Shown here: positions 25,587-34,596 of the stretch, piece after piece
How the letters are laid out: the number at the start of each line of letters is the position of its first letter
Numbering within the stretch: the first letter of the stretch is position 1
Source of the DNA: Candidatus Pelagibacter sp.
GTDB lineage: Bacteria > Pseudomonadota > Alphaproteobacteria > Pelagibacterales > Pelagibacteraceae
DNA: 45,080 nt
Reading direction: 5' to 3'
Assembly (NCBI GenBank): GCA_028099475.1
Contig: JAOHHF010000006.1
Coordinates: 1 to 45,080 of the forward strand
Notes under the pieces: model-generated
What the model was told of the DNA's origin: nothing
Databases searched by the model: none
What the model saw: the letters and a program-made list of their open reading frames with translations, nothing else
Made by a program: the position numbers and the translations under genes

Positions 25587-27806
25587 ATGGGATTTTTTTT
25601 AAGAAAACTAGCTAGATATATTAATACTACTTTTTTTTTGATTATTTTTTTTAGTTCAAAAATAGTTTATTCAGCTGATTTCACTTTTCCTACATCTTTA
25701 ACAACCGATACCTCAGATTTTGTTTTACTTTCTGATACTGGAACTACTCCCTCTGTAAGTGGTTTCTCTACCGAAGTACTTATAACAATCACAACAACAG
25801 CAGGTTATATAAAAGTTACAACAGTGACAGGCCTTGAACAAATCCACGGTCTCTGTGGTTATACAGCTGACTCTAGCTCTGTACCTACTAATTGCACAGA
25901 CAATGATAGATCAGAGATTGGTTTTCAAGGAACTCAAGCAGAAGTTAATACTGCATTAGCGACACTTTCATTTAAGGGTGATGGAACCACTTCAAATACT
26001 ACTATTTCGGTTTCAGCAACTCCAGAAGGTGCTTCTTATAATCCTGTTAATGGTCATTATTATAGAGTTCTTGGTAGTTTAACTTCACCTCCTCAAGCCA
26101 TTACTTGGCAGAATGCAAGAAGGTACGCTAAAAATGAAATAGATGATCCGATGCATTCTGAAGATCAAACATTTAATGGACTTACAGGATATTTAGTAAC
26201 CATTACGACAGAGCAAGAAAATAATTGGATAAAAGAAAAAATTTCAACAAATGCTTGGACGGGTGGATCCGATAGTGAAACTGAAAATATATGGAAGTGG
26301 ATGGATGGTCCTGAAGCTGGTCAAACTTATACCTGCCAAAAATATGTTGAAGCAACTGTAGGAGGAACAGGTGCTGCAATCAGCGGGTGTTCAGAGCAAA
26401 GTTATCTTAATTGGGTCCCAGGTGAGCCTAATTCACATAGAGCAGCAAGCGATGGATGGGATGAAGATTATATGCACGTTTACGGAGATCGAACAGATGC
26501 AAAATTTGGCCAGTGGAATGATTTTCCTAGTCCTGCAACTGCTAGCAATAATAATGTTACTAAATATATCGTTGAATATGGTGGCATGGGAGGAACACCC
26601 ACAGTTTTTGGATCAGCATCATTATCAATCAATTCTACTGAAGTTGATTTTTTTGTTGATAAAGATTTAGTTGGGATAATTGAAGGACAATCAGAAAGTG
26701 CAAAAAGATTTATTTATAGCTCAACTTATCCAGTTTTAGAGAGAATGGAGTGGTATCGAACCACCAAAAAAAATGACAATATTAAATTTCAAGATCTTGG
26801 TTTAAGTCTTGATATGACAAACAAAGGTACCTATCCGTATGCAAAATTATTAGATGCTTATCTTTTAAAAGGGGATGTTAACAAAGAACAAAAACTATCT
26901 AATGAAAATATTGAAAAATTTATAAGCGAACTACCTCTTTCACAATATTTAAAAAATGAATTTGGAACAGTTCCTCGAAAATGGAAAACCTGGAGTTCTG
27001 GATATTTTAAAAAGGGTAAAATCAAACTTAAATCAGGCAAGGTTAATCAAAAATTTGCTGCAGATGCTTTAACAATTGGAATGGATAAAATAATAAGAAA
27101 AAATACTCTTTTTGGCATAGCCGTTAGAATACAAGATGAGGATACTGATATTGGGCATTCAGGTACTCAAATTAAATCTGATGCAAAAAGTGCAACAATA
27201 TATTCAAGTTGGCATAACAATAAATCAACATTTATTGATGGTTTGGTTGGTTATGGATATATGGAGAATGATCTTACAAGAATTGTACAAGCCAACCCTT
27301 CCAATCCTTTAACTGGAAATAGAGGTGTTAAGCAATATTTTACTTCAATTAAATTTAATAAAATAATGGATAAAGATAATTTTACATCATTATTATTTGG
27401 TAGATTTGATTATGGTTTATCTAAATTAGAAAGTTTTTCAGAAATAGGTAGTACCCATGCATTAAAATTTGAAGATCAAAATTTAAAAAACAAATCTATT
27501 TCGATTGGTGGTTTAATAAAATATAAGAAAAAAATTGATAATGGTTACTTTTTACCCTACGGTAGAATTGAATTTTCTGAAAATTTAACCCCTAATTCAA
27601 AACTTAAAGCATCATACATTTCTGACCCTAACACCACATATTATTATACTGTAAAAGAGGATTATTCAAATTCTCTAAAATTAGAGCTAGGTTTTGATTT
27701 AAATCTAATTGATAGTTGGTATTTTTCTACTTCAATTAGAAGATTAATTAAAAATAATAAAGACTATGAAAATGAGTTTGCAATTAAATTAGGTAGACCA
27801 TTTTAA
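25587..27806 (+). CDS. Secreted C-type-lectin-like protein with C-terminal outer-membrane barrel, member 4
   Basis: This 739-residue protein has a signal peptide (about 1-30), a cadherin-like beta domain (about 33-150, TTPSVSGFSTEVLITI) and a C-type-lectin-like domain (about 150-335). Lectin hallmarks are visible: ITWQNARRYA, GYLVTITTEQENNWI, WTGGSD, the EPN tripeptide at 280-282, the WND tripeptide at 310-312, and closing YIVEYGG. EPN plus WND is the calcium and mannose-type sugar-binding set of animal lectins. The linker (LERMEWYRTTKKNDNIK) and barrel (about 490-739, ending GRPF) are those of the propeller family, so only the passenger differs. It is probably a surface sugar-binding adhesin. 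Confidence 0.85.
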   Translation: MGFFLRKLARYINTTFFLIIFFSSKIVYSADFTFPTSLTTDTSDFVLLSDTGTTPSVSGFSTEVLITITTTAGYIKVTTVTGLEQIHGLCGYTADSSSVPTNCTDNDRSEIGFQGTQAEVNTALATLSFKGDGTTSNTTISVSATPEGASYNPVNGHYYRVLGSLTSPPQAITWQNARRYAKNEIDDPMHSEDQTFNGLTGYLVTITTEQENNWIKEKISTNAWTGGSDSETENIWKWMDGPEAGQTYTCQKYVEATVGGTGAAISGCSEQSYLNWVPGEPNSHRAASDGWDEDYMHVYGDRTDAKFGQWNDFPSPATASNNNVTKYIVEYGGMGGTPTVFGSASLSINSTEVDFFVDKDLVGIIEGQSESAKRFIYSSTYPVLERMEWYRTTKKNDNIKFQDLGLSLDMTNKGTYPYAKLLDAYLLKGDVNKEQKLSNENIEKFISELPLSQYLKNEFGTVPRKWKTWSSGYFKKGKIKLKSGKVNQKFAADALTIGMDKIIRKNTLFGIAVRIQDEDTDIGHSGTQIKSDAKSATIYSSWHNNKSTFIDGLVGYGYMENDLTRIVQANPSNPLTGNRGVKQYFTSIKFNKIMDKDNFTSLLFGRFDYGLSKLESFSEIGSTHALKFEDQNLKNKSISIGGLIKYKKKIDNGYFLPYGRIEFSENLTPNSKLKASYISDPNTTYYYTVKEDYSNSLKLELGFDLNLIDSWYFSTSIRRLIKNNKDYENEFAIKLGRPF

Positions 27807-28095
27807 TTATATTTGCAGTTTTAAATTTATACACCTTGAAAAGAAGGAGATCGTCAAAGAAAGACGTTGTTTACAAGCTAATTACGTCTCTTTTCCAACA
27901 TATTGAAAAATTAAGTAGCATTAAATTTAAAGAGACTTGTATCTATTACCACTAATAGGGCGTACACATAGTTTTTTTAGATACTGCCAAATAATTTTAA
28001 ACTTCATTACTTAGGCAATAATTTTTTAAAAAACAACTTTATTAGAAGAGTGCATCATTCACACTTTTTTGTGTAGGTTGTGTATTAGATTTATT
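27807..28095. other. 289-base intergenic region with a possible structured RNA
   Basis: At 27837-27899 an outer pairing (TTGAAAAGA with TCTTTTCCAA, one bulge) encloses an inner pairing (AGACGT with ACGTCT), forming a possible two-part stem. A small ACAC-TTTTTT-GTGT hairpin lies at 28061-28074, about 20 bases before the ATP-grasp start. No known riboswitch or sRNA family is recognised, and no reading frame of note is present. Confidence 0.3.
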
Positions 28096-29151
28096 ATGAT
28101 TATAAAAGATATAGCTAAACAAGGAATTCTAGAAATAGGTAATATTTTACCTTTAAAAAAAATTAATATTATTCCAATAAAAATTAATAAGTCGATAGAA
28201 ATAGTTGTAGTCCCTAACTTTGGAGAAATAAATTCGCATCAAGATAACGTTGGAATTATTTTGGAGGAAAAAAAAGTTCTAAGAATTTTATCTAAACGAT
28301 ATAAAAATGTTTTAATCACTGAAATTAATTCTGAAGAGGATCTTGAAGCGTTAGTTAAAAGAAAACCTGATTTAGTATTTTCTGGTGTTAAGTATTTCTA
28401 TTTTAATAATAAAACTATTTGGTTAAATGATTATTTAGAAATGTTTGAAATTCCCTATATAGCATCAAGTAAGGCAGCTCTTGATAATGAGAGTGATAAA
28501 AATAGAGCAAAGAAAATTATGCAAAAAAATAATATTAGAACTGCAGATTTTTTTATAACAAACCCTGGTGAATACTTAAAAGAGTCATCAATTCCAATAA
28601 AATTTCCTCTATTTATAAAACCAGTAACTGGAGGAGATAGCAGAGGTGTGGATAAAAATTCAATTGTATTAAATTTTAAAAGTTTTACAGCAAAAGTTCT
28701 TGATATTAAGGTTAATCAAAAATCACCTTCTTTAGTTGAAACTTATTTGGCTGGAAAAGAATACAGTGTAGGTATTTTTGAAGATAGTATTGATGGTAGC
28801 TTAAGAGCAATGCCTATTGAAATTATTGTTAAAAAAAACATAGATGGTTATTGCATACTTGATTTTGATGTAAAAAAAAATGATGAGGAGAAAGTAGTTT
28901 TAGTAAGTGACAAAAAAATATTTAAAAAACTTACAGAGATTGCAAAAAATTCTTTTGTAGCTTTAGGTGGAAAATCTTTAGGAAGAATTGATATTAAGAT
29001 GGATCACTTAGGTGAGCCCCATTTTATTGAAGCCAATTTAATGCCAGGTCTTCGAAAAGGATACTTTTATAGATCTTGTGTATTAAATCTTGATATGAGT
29101 TATGACGATATGATTTTTAGCATAGCCAATACAGGTTTATCCTCTCATTAA
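28096..29151 (+). CDS. ATP-grasp ligase, D-Ala-D-Ala ligase-like, substrate unknown
   Basis: This 351-residue protein has the ATP-grasp layout: an N-terminal domain with SSKAALDNESDKNRAKKIM (the Ddl-like step where the nucleotide fold begins), the central FPLFIKPVTGGDSRGV loop (about 167-182), VETYLAGKEYSVGIF, and the metal-binding end GEPHFIEANLMPG (about 317-329). Ddl enzymes usually have EVN-TLPG at the last site; here it is EANLMPGLRKGYFYR, so the second substrate may differ from D-alanine. The start is placed at ATG 28096; an upstream TTG at 28069 is less likely. The SprT-like gene follows 14 bases later. It may ligate peptides or amino acids of the envelope; that is inference. Confidence 0.75.
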   Translation: MIIKDIAKQGILEIGNILPLKKINIIPIKINKSIEIVVVPNFGEINSHQDNVGIILEEKKVLRILSKRYKNVLITEINSEEDLEALVKRKPDLVFSGVKYFYFNNKTIWLNDYLEMFEIPYIASSKAALDNESDKNRAKKIMQKNNIRTADFFITNPGEYLKESSIPIKFPLFIKPVTGGDSRGVDKNSIVLNFKSFTAKVLDIKVNQKSPSLVETYLAGKEYSVGIFEDSIDGSLRAMPIEIIVKKNIDGYCILDFDVKKNDEEKVVLVSDKKIFKKLTEIAKNSFVALGGKSLGRIDIKMDHLGEPHFIEANLMPGLRKGYFYRSCVLNLDMSYDDMIFSIANTGLSSH

Positions 29152-29165
29152 ATTAAATTTGTTTC

Positions 29166-29591
29166 ATGAATAAAATTAAAGACCGAAACAGAAGAATTAT
29201 AATTCGAGTAAAGAAAAAAATCTTAAAAGACACAGAGCTATCTGATAAAAAATATATTGCATCTTATAAGGATATTAAAAAATACTTTAAATATTTTAAT
29301 AAAATTTTATTTAAAGATAAGCTCAACAGCTTTAATGATATTCAAATCAAAAGATTAGTTAAAGCTTCAGGTCAATGTGTTGAAAATATTGATTATTATA
29401 AGGGAACAAGTTTTTTTGTTCTTGAAATGATGCCTAAATATAAAAATAAATTAGAGTTTTTAAATACTCTTTCTCATGAAATGGTTCATCTTTGGCAACA
29501 AACTGTTATGAAGGATACTGGTAGTCATAATAAGCTTTTTTTTAGTTTTAAGCCAAAATTTAAAAAGTTAAATTTAACTCTTAGCTATTAA
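29166..29591 (+). CDS. SprT-like zinc metallopeptidase
   Basis: This 141-residue protein has a HEMVH zinc site (His104, Glu105, His108) and a third histidine in DTGSHNKLFF (His121), which is the SprT/Wss1-type arrangement H-E-x-x-H...H. The N-terminus is strongly basic (KDRNRRIIIRVKKKI). SprT-domain proteins in eukaryotes cut DNA-crosslinked proteins; bacterial SprT-like members are poorly known. It is probably in one operon with the ATP-grasp gene (14-base gap) and converges on carB. Confidence 0.75.
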   Translation: MNKIKDRNRRIIIRVKKKILKDTELSDKKYIASYKDIKKYFKYFNKILFKDKLNSFNDIQIKRLVKASGQCVENIDYYKGTSFFVLEMMPKYKNKLEFLNTLSHEMVHLWQQTVMKDTGSHNKLFFSFKPKFKKLNLTLSY

Positions 29592-29611
29592 TCAAAAATT
29601 ATTACTTATAC

Positions 29612-32600
29612 TCAGATATCTTGAAGAGCAGTAACTTCTAATTTCTTTGTTTTAAGAGATTTAATAGCTTCTAGACATGCTTGAGCGGTAGACATATTGG
29701 TACAATAAGGGACTTTGTTTTTAAGCGTTGCTCTTCTAAGGGCTATTGCATCATTTAATCTGTGTTCACTATTTCCACCCCCAGTATTAATAACAAGGGC
29801 TATTTTTTTTGAATCTAAAACATCAACAATATGAGGAGATCCACTACTTACTTTATTAATAATTCTACATTTAATTTTATGGTTTTTAAAATACTCTGCA
29901 GTCCCTCTAGTTGCACATAATGTAAAATTTAATTTAATCAATTCTTTAGCTAAATCAATTCCCTCATCTTTATGAGAATCTTTTAAAGATACAAAAGCTA
30001 ATCCTTGTTTTGGTAATGAGTTAGCAGCTCCAATTTGACTTTTAGCAAACGCCATTCCAAAGTCTTTATCAAATCCCATCACTTCACCGGTTGATTTCAT
30101 TTCAGGGCCTAAAAGTAAATCACTATTTGGAAATTTATTAAAAGGAAATACTGCCTCTTTAACCGCATACATACCTTTGGATTTATCTTTTAGATTAAAC
30201 TTAGATAATTTTTCACCAGCCATAACTCTAGATGCAATTTTAGCAAGTGGTAGACCTTTTGCTTTTGAGACAAAGGGTACTGTTCTACTAGCTCTAGGGT
30301 TAACCTCAATTACATAAATCTCATCTTTTTTAATTGCAAATTGAATGTTCATGAAACCTTTAACATTTAAAGCTAAAGCTAATTTCTTAGTTTGATTTTC
30401 AATTTCTTTAATTAGATATGGTTTTATTGATACTGGAGGGAGACTGCACGCAGAATCCCCAGAATGAATTCCAGCTTCTTCAATATGCTGCATGATACCT
30501 GCCACATGAACTTGTTTTCCATCCGATATTGCATCAACATCAACTTCCATTGCATGATCAATAAATTTGTCAATTAAAATTGGGTTTTCTTCAGCTGCTT
30601 TAAAAGCCTCTTCAACAAAGTTTTTTAGCTGACTTTTTTCATGAACAATTTCCATTGCTCTTCCTCCTAATACATATGAAGGTCTAACCATTAAGGGTAA
30701 ACCAATCTTTTCTGCTATTTGAATGGCCTGCTTGAAGGTTTTAGCAATTCCACTTTTAGCTTGTTTTAACTTTAATTTATTAAGAAGATTTCTAAACAGA
30801 TCTCTATCTTCAGCTAAATCAATAGATGTGTACTGTGTTCCTAAAATTGGAAGTTTGTTATCGTGTAAAAATTTAGCAAGTTTAATTGGAGTTTGGCCAC
30901 CAAATTGAGCAATAATACCAATTAGGTTTCCTTTTTCTTTTTCTTTTTTAATTATATTAAATACGTACTCTTCTTTTAAAGGCTCAAAATATAATCGGTC
31001 ACTCGTATCATAATCAGTTGATACTGTTTCAGGATTACAATTAATCATAATGGTCTCAAAACCAGCGTCTTTCAGGGCAAAACTAGCCTGACAACAGCAA
31101 TAATCGAACTCTATTCCTTGTCCTATTCTATTAGGTCCACCACCTAATATTATGATCTTTTTCTTAGCAGATGGATCAGCTTCACACTCTGATTTAATTG
31201 AAAAATTTCTCTGATATGTTGAATACATATATGGAGTGAAAGATTTAAATTCAGCAGCACAAGTATCAACTTTTTTAAATACAGGTAATATTTTAAGGGC
31301 AGTTCTTTTTCGTCTTACAACATCCTCGGAAGTTTTTGTTAGCTCTGATAATTTTTTATCTGAAAAACCAATTGATTTTATTTGGTTAAATTCATTATAG
31401 TCTTTAGGTAATCCTTTGTTTTTAATCTTAGTTTCATTATCTACAATTTCTTTAATTTGTTCTAAAAACCATGGATCAATTTTAGATAAAGTAAATATTC
31501 TCTTTAAATTGATTTTTTTTCTAATCGCTTCTGCAACCAGCAAAATTTTATTCGGAATACTTTCTTTAAGTTTTTTCTCTATTTGTTTTTTATTTAGATC
31601 AAATATTCTATCTAAACCTGAAAATCCTGTCTCAAGGGACACCAAAGCTTTTTGAAGCGACTCTTTAAAGTTTCTGCCAATTGCCATTGCTTCCCCAACG
31701 GACTTCATCGAAGTGCCTAAGGTTGCTGGAGACGTTGAAAACTTTTCAAAGGTAAACCTTGGAATTTTTGTTACCACATAATCAATACTAGGTTCAAATG
31801 ATGCAGGAGTTACTTTTGTAATTTCATTTTTTAATTCATCTAATGTGTAGCCAACCGCTAGTTTTGCAGCAACTTTTGCAATAGGAAAACCAGTTGCTTT
31901 CGATGCAAGGGCTGATGAACGGGATACCCTTGGATTCATTTCAATTACAACCATTCGTCCATTTTTAGGATTAATTGCAAATTGAACATTGGATCCACCT
32001 GTCTCAACTCCAATTTTTCTAAGACAAGCAATGGATGCATTTCTCATTACTTGGTATTCTTTATCCGTTAAAGTAAGAGCAGGGGCGACGGTAACCGAGT
32101 CTCCGGTATGAATTCCCATTGGATCAATATTTTCAATAGAACAAATAATAATACAGTTGTCTTTTTTATCTCTTACAACTTCCATCTCAAATTCTTTCCA
32201 GCCCTCTAGGCATTCTTCAACTAGAACTTGGCTCACAGGGGACTCGTGTAATCCACTTTTAATAATTTTTAAATAATCTTTTTTATTTTTTGCAATTCCA
32301 CCTCCAAGACCTCCAAGGGTAAATGCAGGTCTAATAATTGCTGGTAAGCCAATTTTCTTTAAAACTTTAGATGCTTGATTGATGTTATTGACGATTTCAG
32401 ATTTTGGTAAATCTAAACCTATATCGATCATGTTTTTTCTAAACTTTTTTCTGTCTTCTGCATTTGAAATAGCTTTAGAGTTAGCTCCAATAAGTTCTAT
32501 TTTGTATTTTTTAAGAATTCCTTTTTTCTCAGCCTCCATTGCAAGGTTCAAAGCAGTTTGACCCCCCATGGTTGGAAGAATTGCATCTGGTTTTTCTTTT

Positions 32601-32836
32601 TTAAGAATTTTTTCTAAAACCTCTAAAGTAATAGGCTCTATATAAGTTTTATCTGCAACATCAGGATCGGTCATTATTGTTGCTGGATTTGAATTAATAA
32701 GCACAACTTTATAACCCTCATCTCTTAATGCTTTGCAAGCTTGTGTTCCTGAGTAATCAAACTCACAAGCCTGACCAATAATAATTGGACCCGCACCAAC
32801 CACTAATATTTTTTTAAGATCTTTTCTTTTTGGCAT
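29612..32836 (-). CDS. carB: Carbamoyl-phosphate synthase large subunit
   Basis: This 1074-residue protein is very close to the usual length. It has two homologous ATP-grasp halves (about 1-400 and 550-935; [19 protein letters not shown] and [19 protein letters not shown]), an oligomerisation region between them, and a C-terminal MGS-like allosteric domain (about 940-1074, [20 protein letters not shown]). It makes carbamoyl phosphate from bicarbonate, ATP and ammonia delivered by CarA, for arginine and pyrimidine synthesis. The start overlaps the carA end by 23 bases. It is cytoplasmic and complete. Confidence 0.98.
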   Translation of the reverse strand: MPKRKDLKKILVVGAGPIIIGQACEFDYSGTQACKALRDEGYKVVLINSNPATIMTDPDVADKTYIEPITLEVLEKILKKEKPDAILPTMGGQTALNLAMEAEKKGILKKYKIELIGANSKAISNAEDRKKFRKNMIDIGLDLPKSEIVNNINQASKVLKKIGLPAIIRPAFTLGGLGGGIAKNKKDYLKIIKSGLHESPVSQVLVEECLEGWKEFEMEVVRDKKDNCIIICSIENIDPMGIHTGDSVTVAPALTLTDKEYQVMRNASIACLRKIGVETGGSNVQFAINPKNGRMVVIEMNPRVSRSSALASKATGFPIAKVAAKLAVGYTLDELKNEITKVTPASFEPSIDYVVTKIPRFTFEKFSTSPATLGTSMKSVGEAMAIGRNFKESLQKALVSLETGFSGLDRIFDLNKKQIEKKLKESIPNKILLVAEAIRKKINLKRIFTLSKIDPWFLEQIKEIVDNETKIKNKGLPKDYNEFNQIKSIGFSDKKLSELTKTSEDVVRRKRTALKILPVFKKVDTCAAEFKSFTPYMYSTYQRNFSIKSECEADPSAKKKIIILGGGPNRIGQGIEFDYCCCQASFALKDAGFETIMINCNPETVSTDYDTSDRLYFEPLKEEYVFNIIKKEKEKGNLIGIIAQFGGQTPIKLAKFLHDNKLPILGTQYTSIDLAEDRDLFRNLLNKLKLKQAKSGIAKTFKQAIQIAEKIGLPLMVRPSYVLGGRAMEIVHEKSQLKNFVEEAFKAAEENPILIDKFIDHAMEVDVDAISDGKQVHVAGIMQHIEEAGIHSGDSACSLPPVSIKPYLIKEIENQTKKLALALNVKGFMNIQFAIKKDEIYVIEVNPRASRTVPFVSKAKGLPLAKIASRVMAGEKLSKFNLKDKSKGMYAVKEAVFPFNKFPNSDLLLGPEMKSTGEVMGFDKDFGMAFAKSQIGAANSLPKQGLAFVSLKDSHKDEGIDLAKELIKLNFTLCATRGTAEYFKNHKIKCRIINKVSSGSPHIVDVLDSKKIALVINTGGGNSEHRLNDAIALRRATLKNKVPYCTNMSTAQACLEAIKSLKTKKLEVTALQDI

Positions 32837-34007
32837 TTTTTTTCATGTTGTTAATAAATTCTTGAAATAAATAAACACTGTCTTGTGGTCCAGGGTTAGA
32901 CTCAGGGTGATATTGAACTGAAAATATTGGTTTGTTTTTTAATCTGATACCCTCAATACTATTATCAAATAAAGACTTATGAGTGACTTCAATATTCTTT
33001 GGTAAATTTTCTTTGATAACCTCAAAGCCATGATTTTGACTAGTGATTTCAACATTATCATGAATTAAGTTTTTAACCGGATGGTTTGCTCCTCTATGAC
33101 CTAATTTCATCTTTTTAGTCTTAGCCCCAAGGGTAAGGGCTAGTATTTGATGGCCTAAACAAATACCAAATATAGGTAAATTTTTTTTAATTAAATCTTT
33201 AAGTATATTGATTGCATATTTACCAGTTGCCGCAGGATCTCCTGGGCCATTGGATAAAAATATACCATTTGGTTTAAGAGCTAAAATTTTATTAGAAGGT
33301 GTTTTACAAGAAACAACAGTTACTTTACAATTAAAGTCAGAAAAATATCTTAAAATATTCTTCTTTATCCCATAATCAATTGCAACCACATGAAAGGTAT
33401 TCTTGGTATTTTTTTTGAAACCCGTTTCTTTTTTCCAAGTTTTAAGACCCTTCCAAATATAATTCTTTGGTGTGGTAACTTTTTCTGCAAGATCAAGATT
33501 TTTTAATCCACTCCACTTAATCGTTGAGTTAGTGAGTTTGCTGATATTAAATTTACCAGTTTTCGAATAAGCAATTGTTCCTTTTGGAGCACCTTTATCT
33601 CTGATAAAATTAGTTAAACTTCTAGTATCTAACCCTGTAATTCCAACTATTTTGTTCTTCTTAAGCCAGGCATCTAAATGTTGAAAAGATCTGTAGTTTG
33701 AGGGTGAAGTGATCTCTGAATTAAATACTACTCCTTTAGTCCATATTTTATCAGACTCGTGATCTTCTTTATTAGTCCCAACATTTCCAATATGTGGGAA
33801 AGTAAAGTTTATGATTTGTCCAGCATAAGAGGGATCCGATATAATTTCTTGGTAGCCTGTTAGTGATGTATTAAAGCAAACTTCTCCAGTCGCTTCTCCT
33901 TGGTAACCAATTCCTATTCCTTTAAAAACCTTCTTGTTTTCAAGAACTAAAACGCCTGTATGAATTTGTGAATTTTTTGAGTTTGTTTTTTTTGCTTTTT
34001 TGGTCAA
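32814..34007 (-). CDS. carA: Carbamoyl-phosphate synthase small subunit (glutaminase)
   Basis: This 397-residue protein has an N-terminal CPSase small-chain domain (about 15-160) and a class I glutamine amidotransferase domain (about 205-385). The catalytic triad is visible: Cys283 in GICLGHQ, and His367 and Glu369 in YHPES. It releases ammonia from glutamine for CarB. The start must be TTG at 34007, because a TAA stop lies directly before it in frame and no other start precedes the conserved domain. The N-terminal dozen residues are lysine-rich. It is the first gene of the carAB operon and is divergent from yqeY. Confidence 0.97.
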   Translation of the reverse strand: MTKKAKKTNSKNSQIHTGVLVLENKKVFKGIGIGYQGEATGEVCFNTSLTGYQEIISDPSYAGQIINFTFPHIGNVGTNKEDHESDKIWTKGVVFNSEITSPSNYRSFQHLDAWLKKNKIVGITGLDTRSLTNFIRDKGAPKGTIAYSKTGKFNISKLTNSTIKWSGLKNLDLAEKVTTPKNYIWKGLKTWKKETGFKKNTKNTFHVVAIDYGIKKNILRYFSDFNCKVTVVSCKTPSNKILALKPNGIFLSNGPGDPAATGKYAINILKDLIKKNLPIFGICLGHQILALTLGAKTKKMKLGHRGANHPVKNLIHDNVEITSQNHGFEVIKENLPKNIEVTHKSLFDNSIEGIRLKNKPIFSVQYHPESNPGPQDSVYLFQEFINNMKKNAKKKRS

Positions 34008-34134
34008 TTACAACTCATGAGTTAAAGGTTAATACAATAAATGCATTATTATCGCAACAGAGATGTATTATAAAATTGTAAAAAAACAATTTTTCTTTTG
34101 AAGAATTTTTTCTTTGCAGTAGATTAAAAAAATT

Positions 34135-34596
34135 ATGGCATTAAAAGAAACAATCGAAACTGAATATAAAAACGCTTTAAAAGCTAAAGAGAAAACTAAA
34201 ATATCAACCTATAGGTTAATATTATCTTCTATTAAAGATTTAGACATTGTGAACAGATCAGGTCCTAATAAAAAGGACACGGATGACGAGGATATTAAGA
34301 AGCTTTTAAAAAAAATGGTTAAGCAAAGAGCCGAATCGATAGATATTTATAAGAAAAATAACAGGACAGATCTTTTAGAAGTTGAGCAAAATGAACTTGA
34401 TATTTTATCAGGTTTTTTACCCAAACAACTTGGTGAAGAAGAAACAAAAAAAATATGCGCTGATGTTATCTCAAAACTTGGAGCAAGCTCAGTAAAAGAT
34501 ATGGGCAAGGTCATGGGAGAGCTAAAAAAAACACATGCTGATGAAATTGATTTTGCAAAAGCAGGTCCTCTAATTAAGGAATTATTAAATAGTTAA
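34135..34596 (+). CDS. yqeY: YqeY/GatB-domain protein
   Basis: This 153-residue protein has the full YqeY pattern: an N-terminal helical part (ALKAKEKTKISTYRLILSSI) and a C-terminal GatB/YqeY tail domain (LGASSVKDMGKVMGELKK). The tail resembles the tRNA-binding tail of the GatB amidotransferase subunit, but the protein's own role is not established. It sits directly before dnaG with a one-base overlap (TAATG), an order common in alphaproteobacteria. Confidence 0.9.
   Translation: MALKETIETEYKNALKAKEKTKISTYRLILSSIKDLDIVNRSGPNKKDTDDEDIKKLLKKMVKQRAESIDIYKKNNRTDLLEVEQNELDILSGFLPKQLGEEETKKICADVISKLGASSVKDMGKVMGELKKTHADEIDFAKAGPLIKELLNS

Noticed and set aside
18031..27806. A CRISPR array or large direct repeats in the adhesin region
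   Set aside because: The repeats seen are protein-level propeller strands and paralogous barrels. No regular repeat-spacer pattern exists in the DNA.
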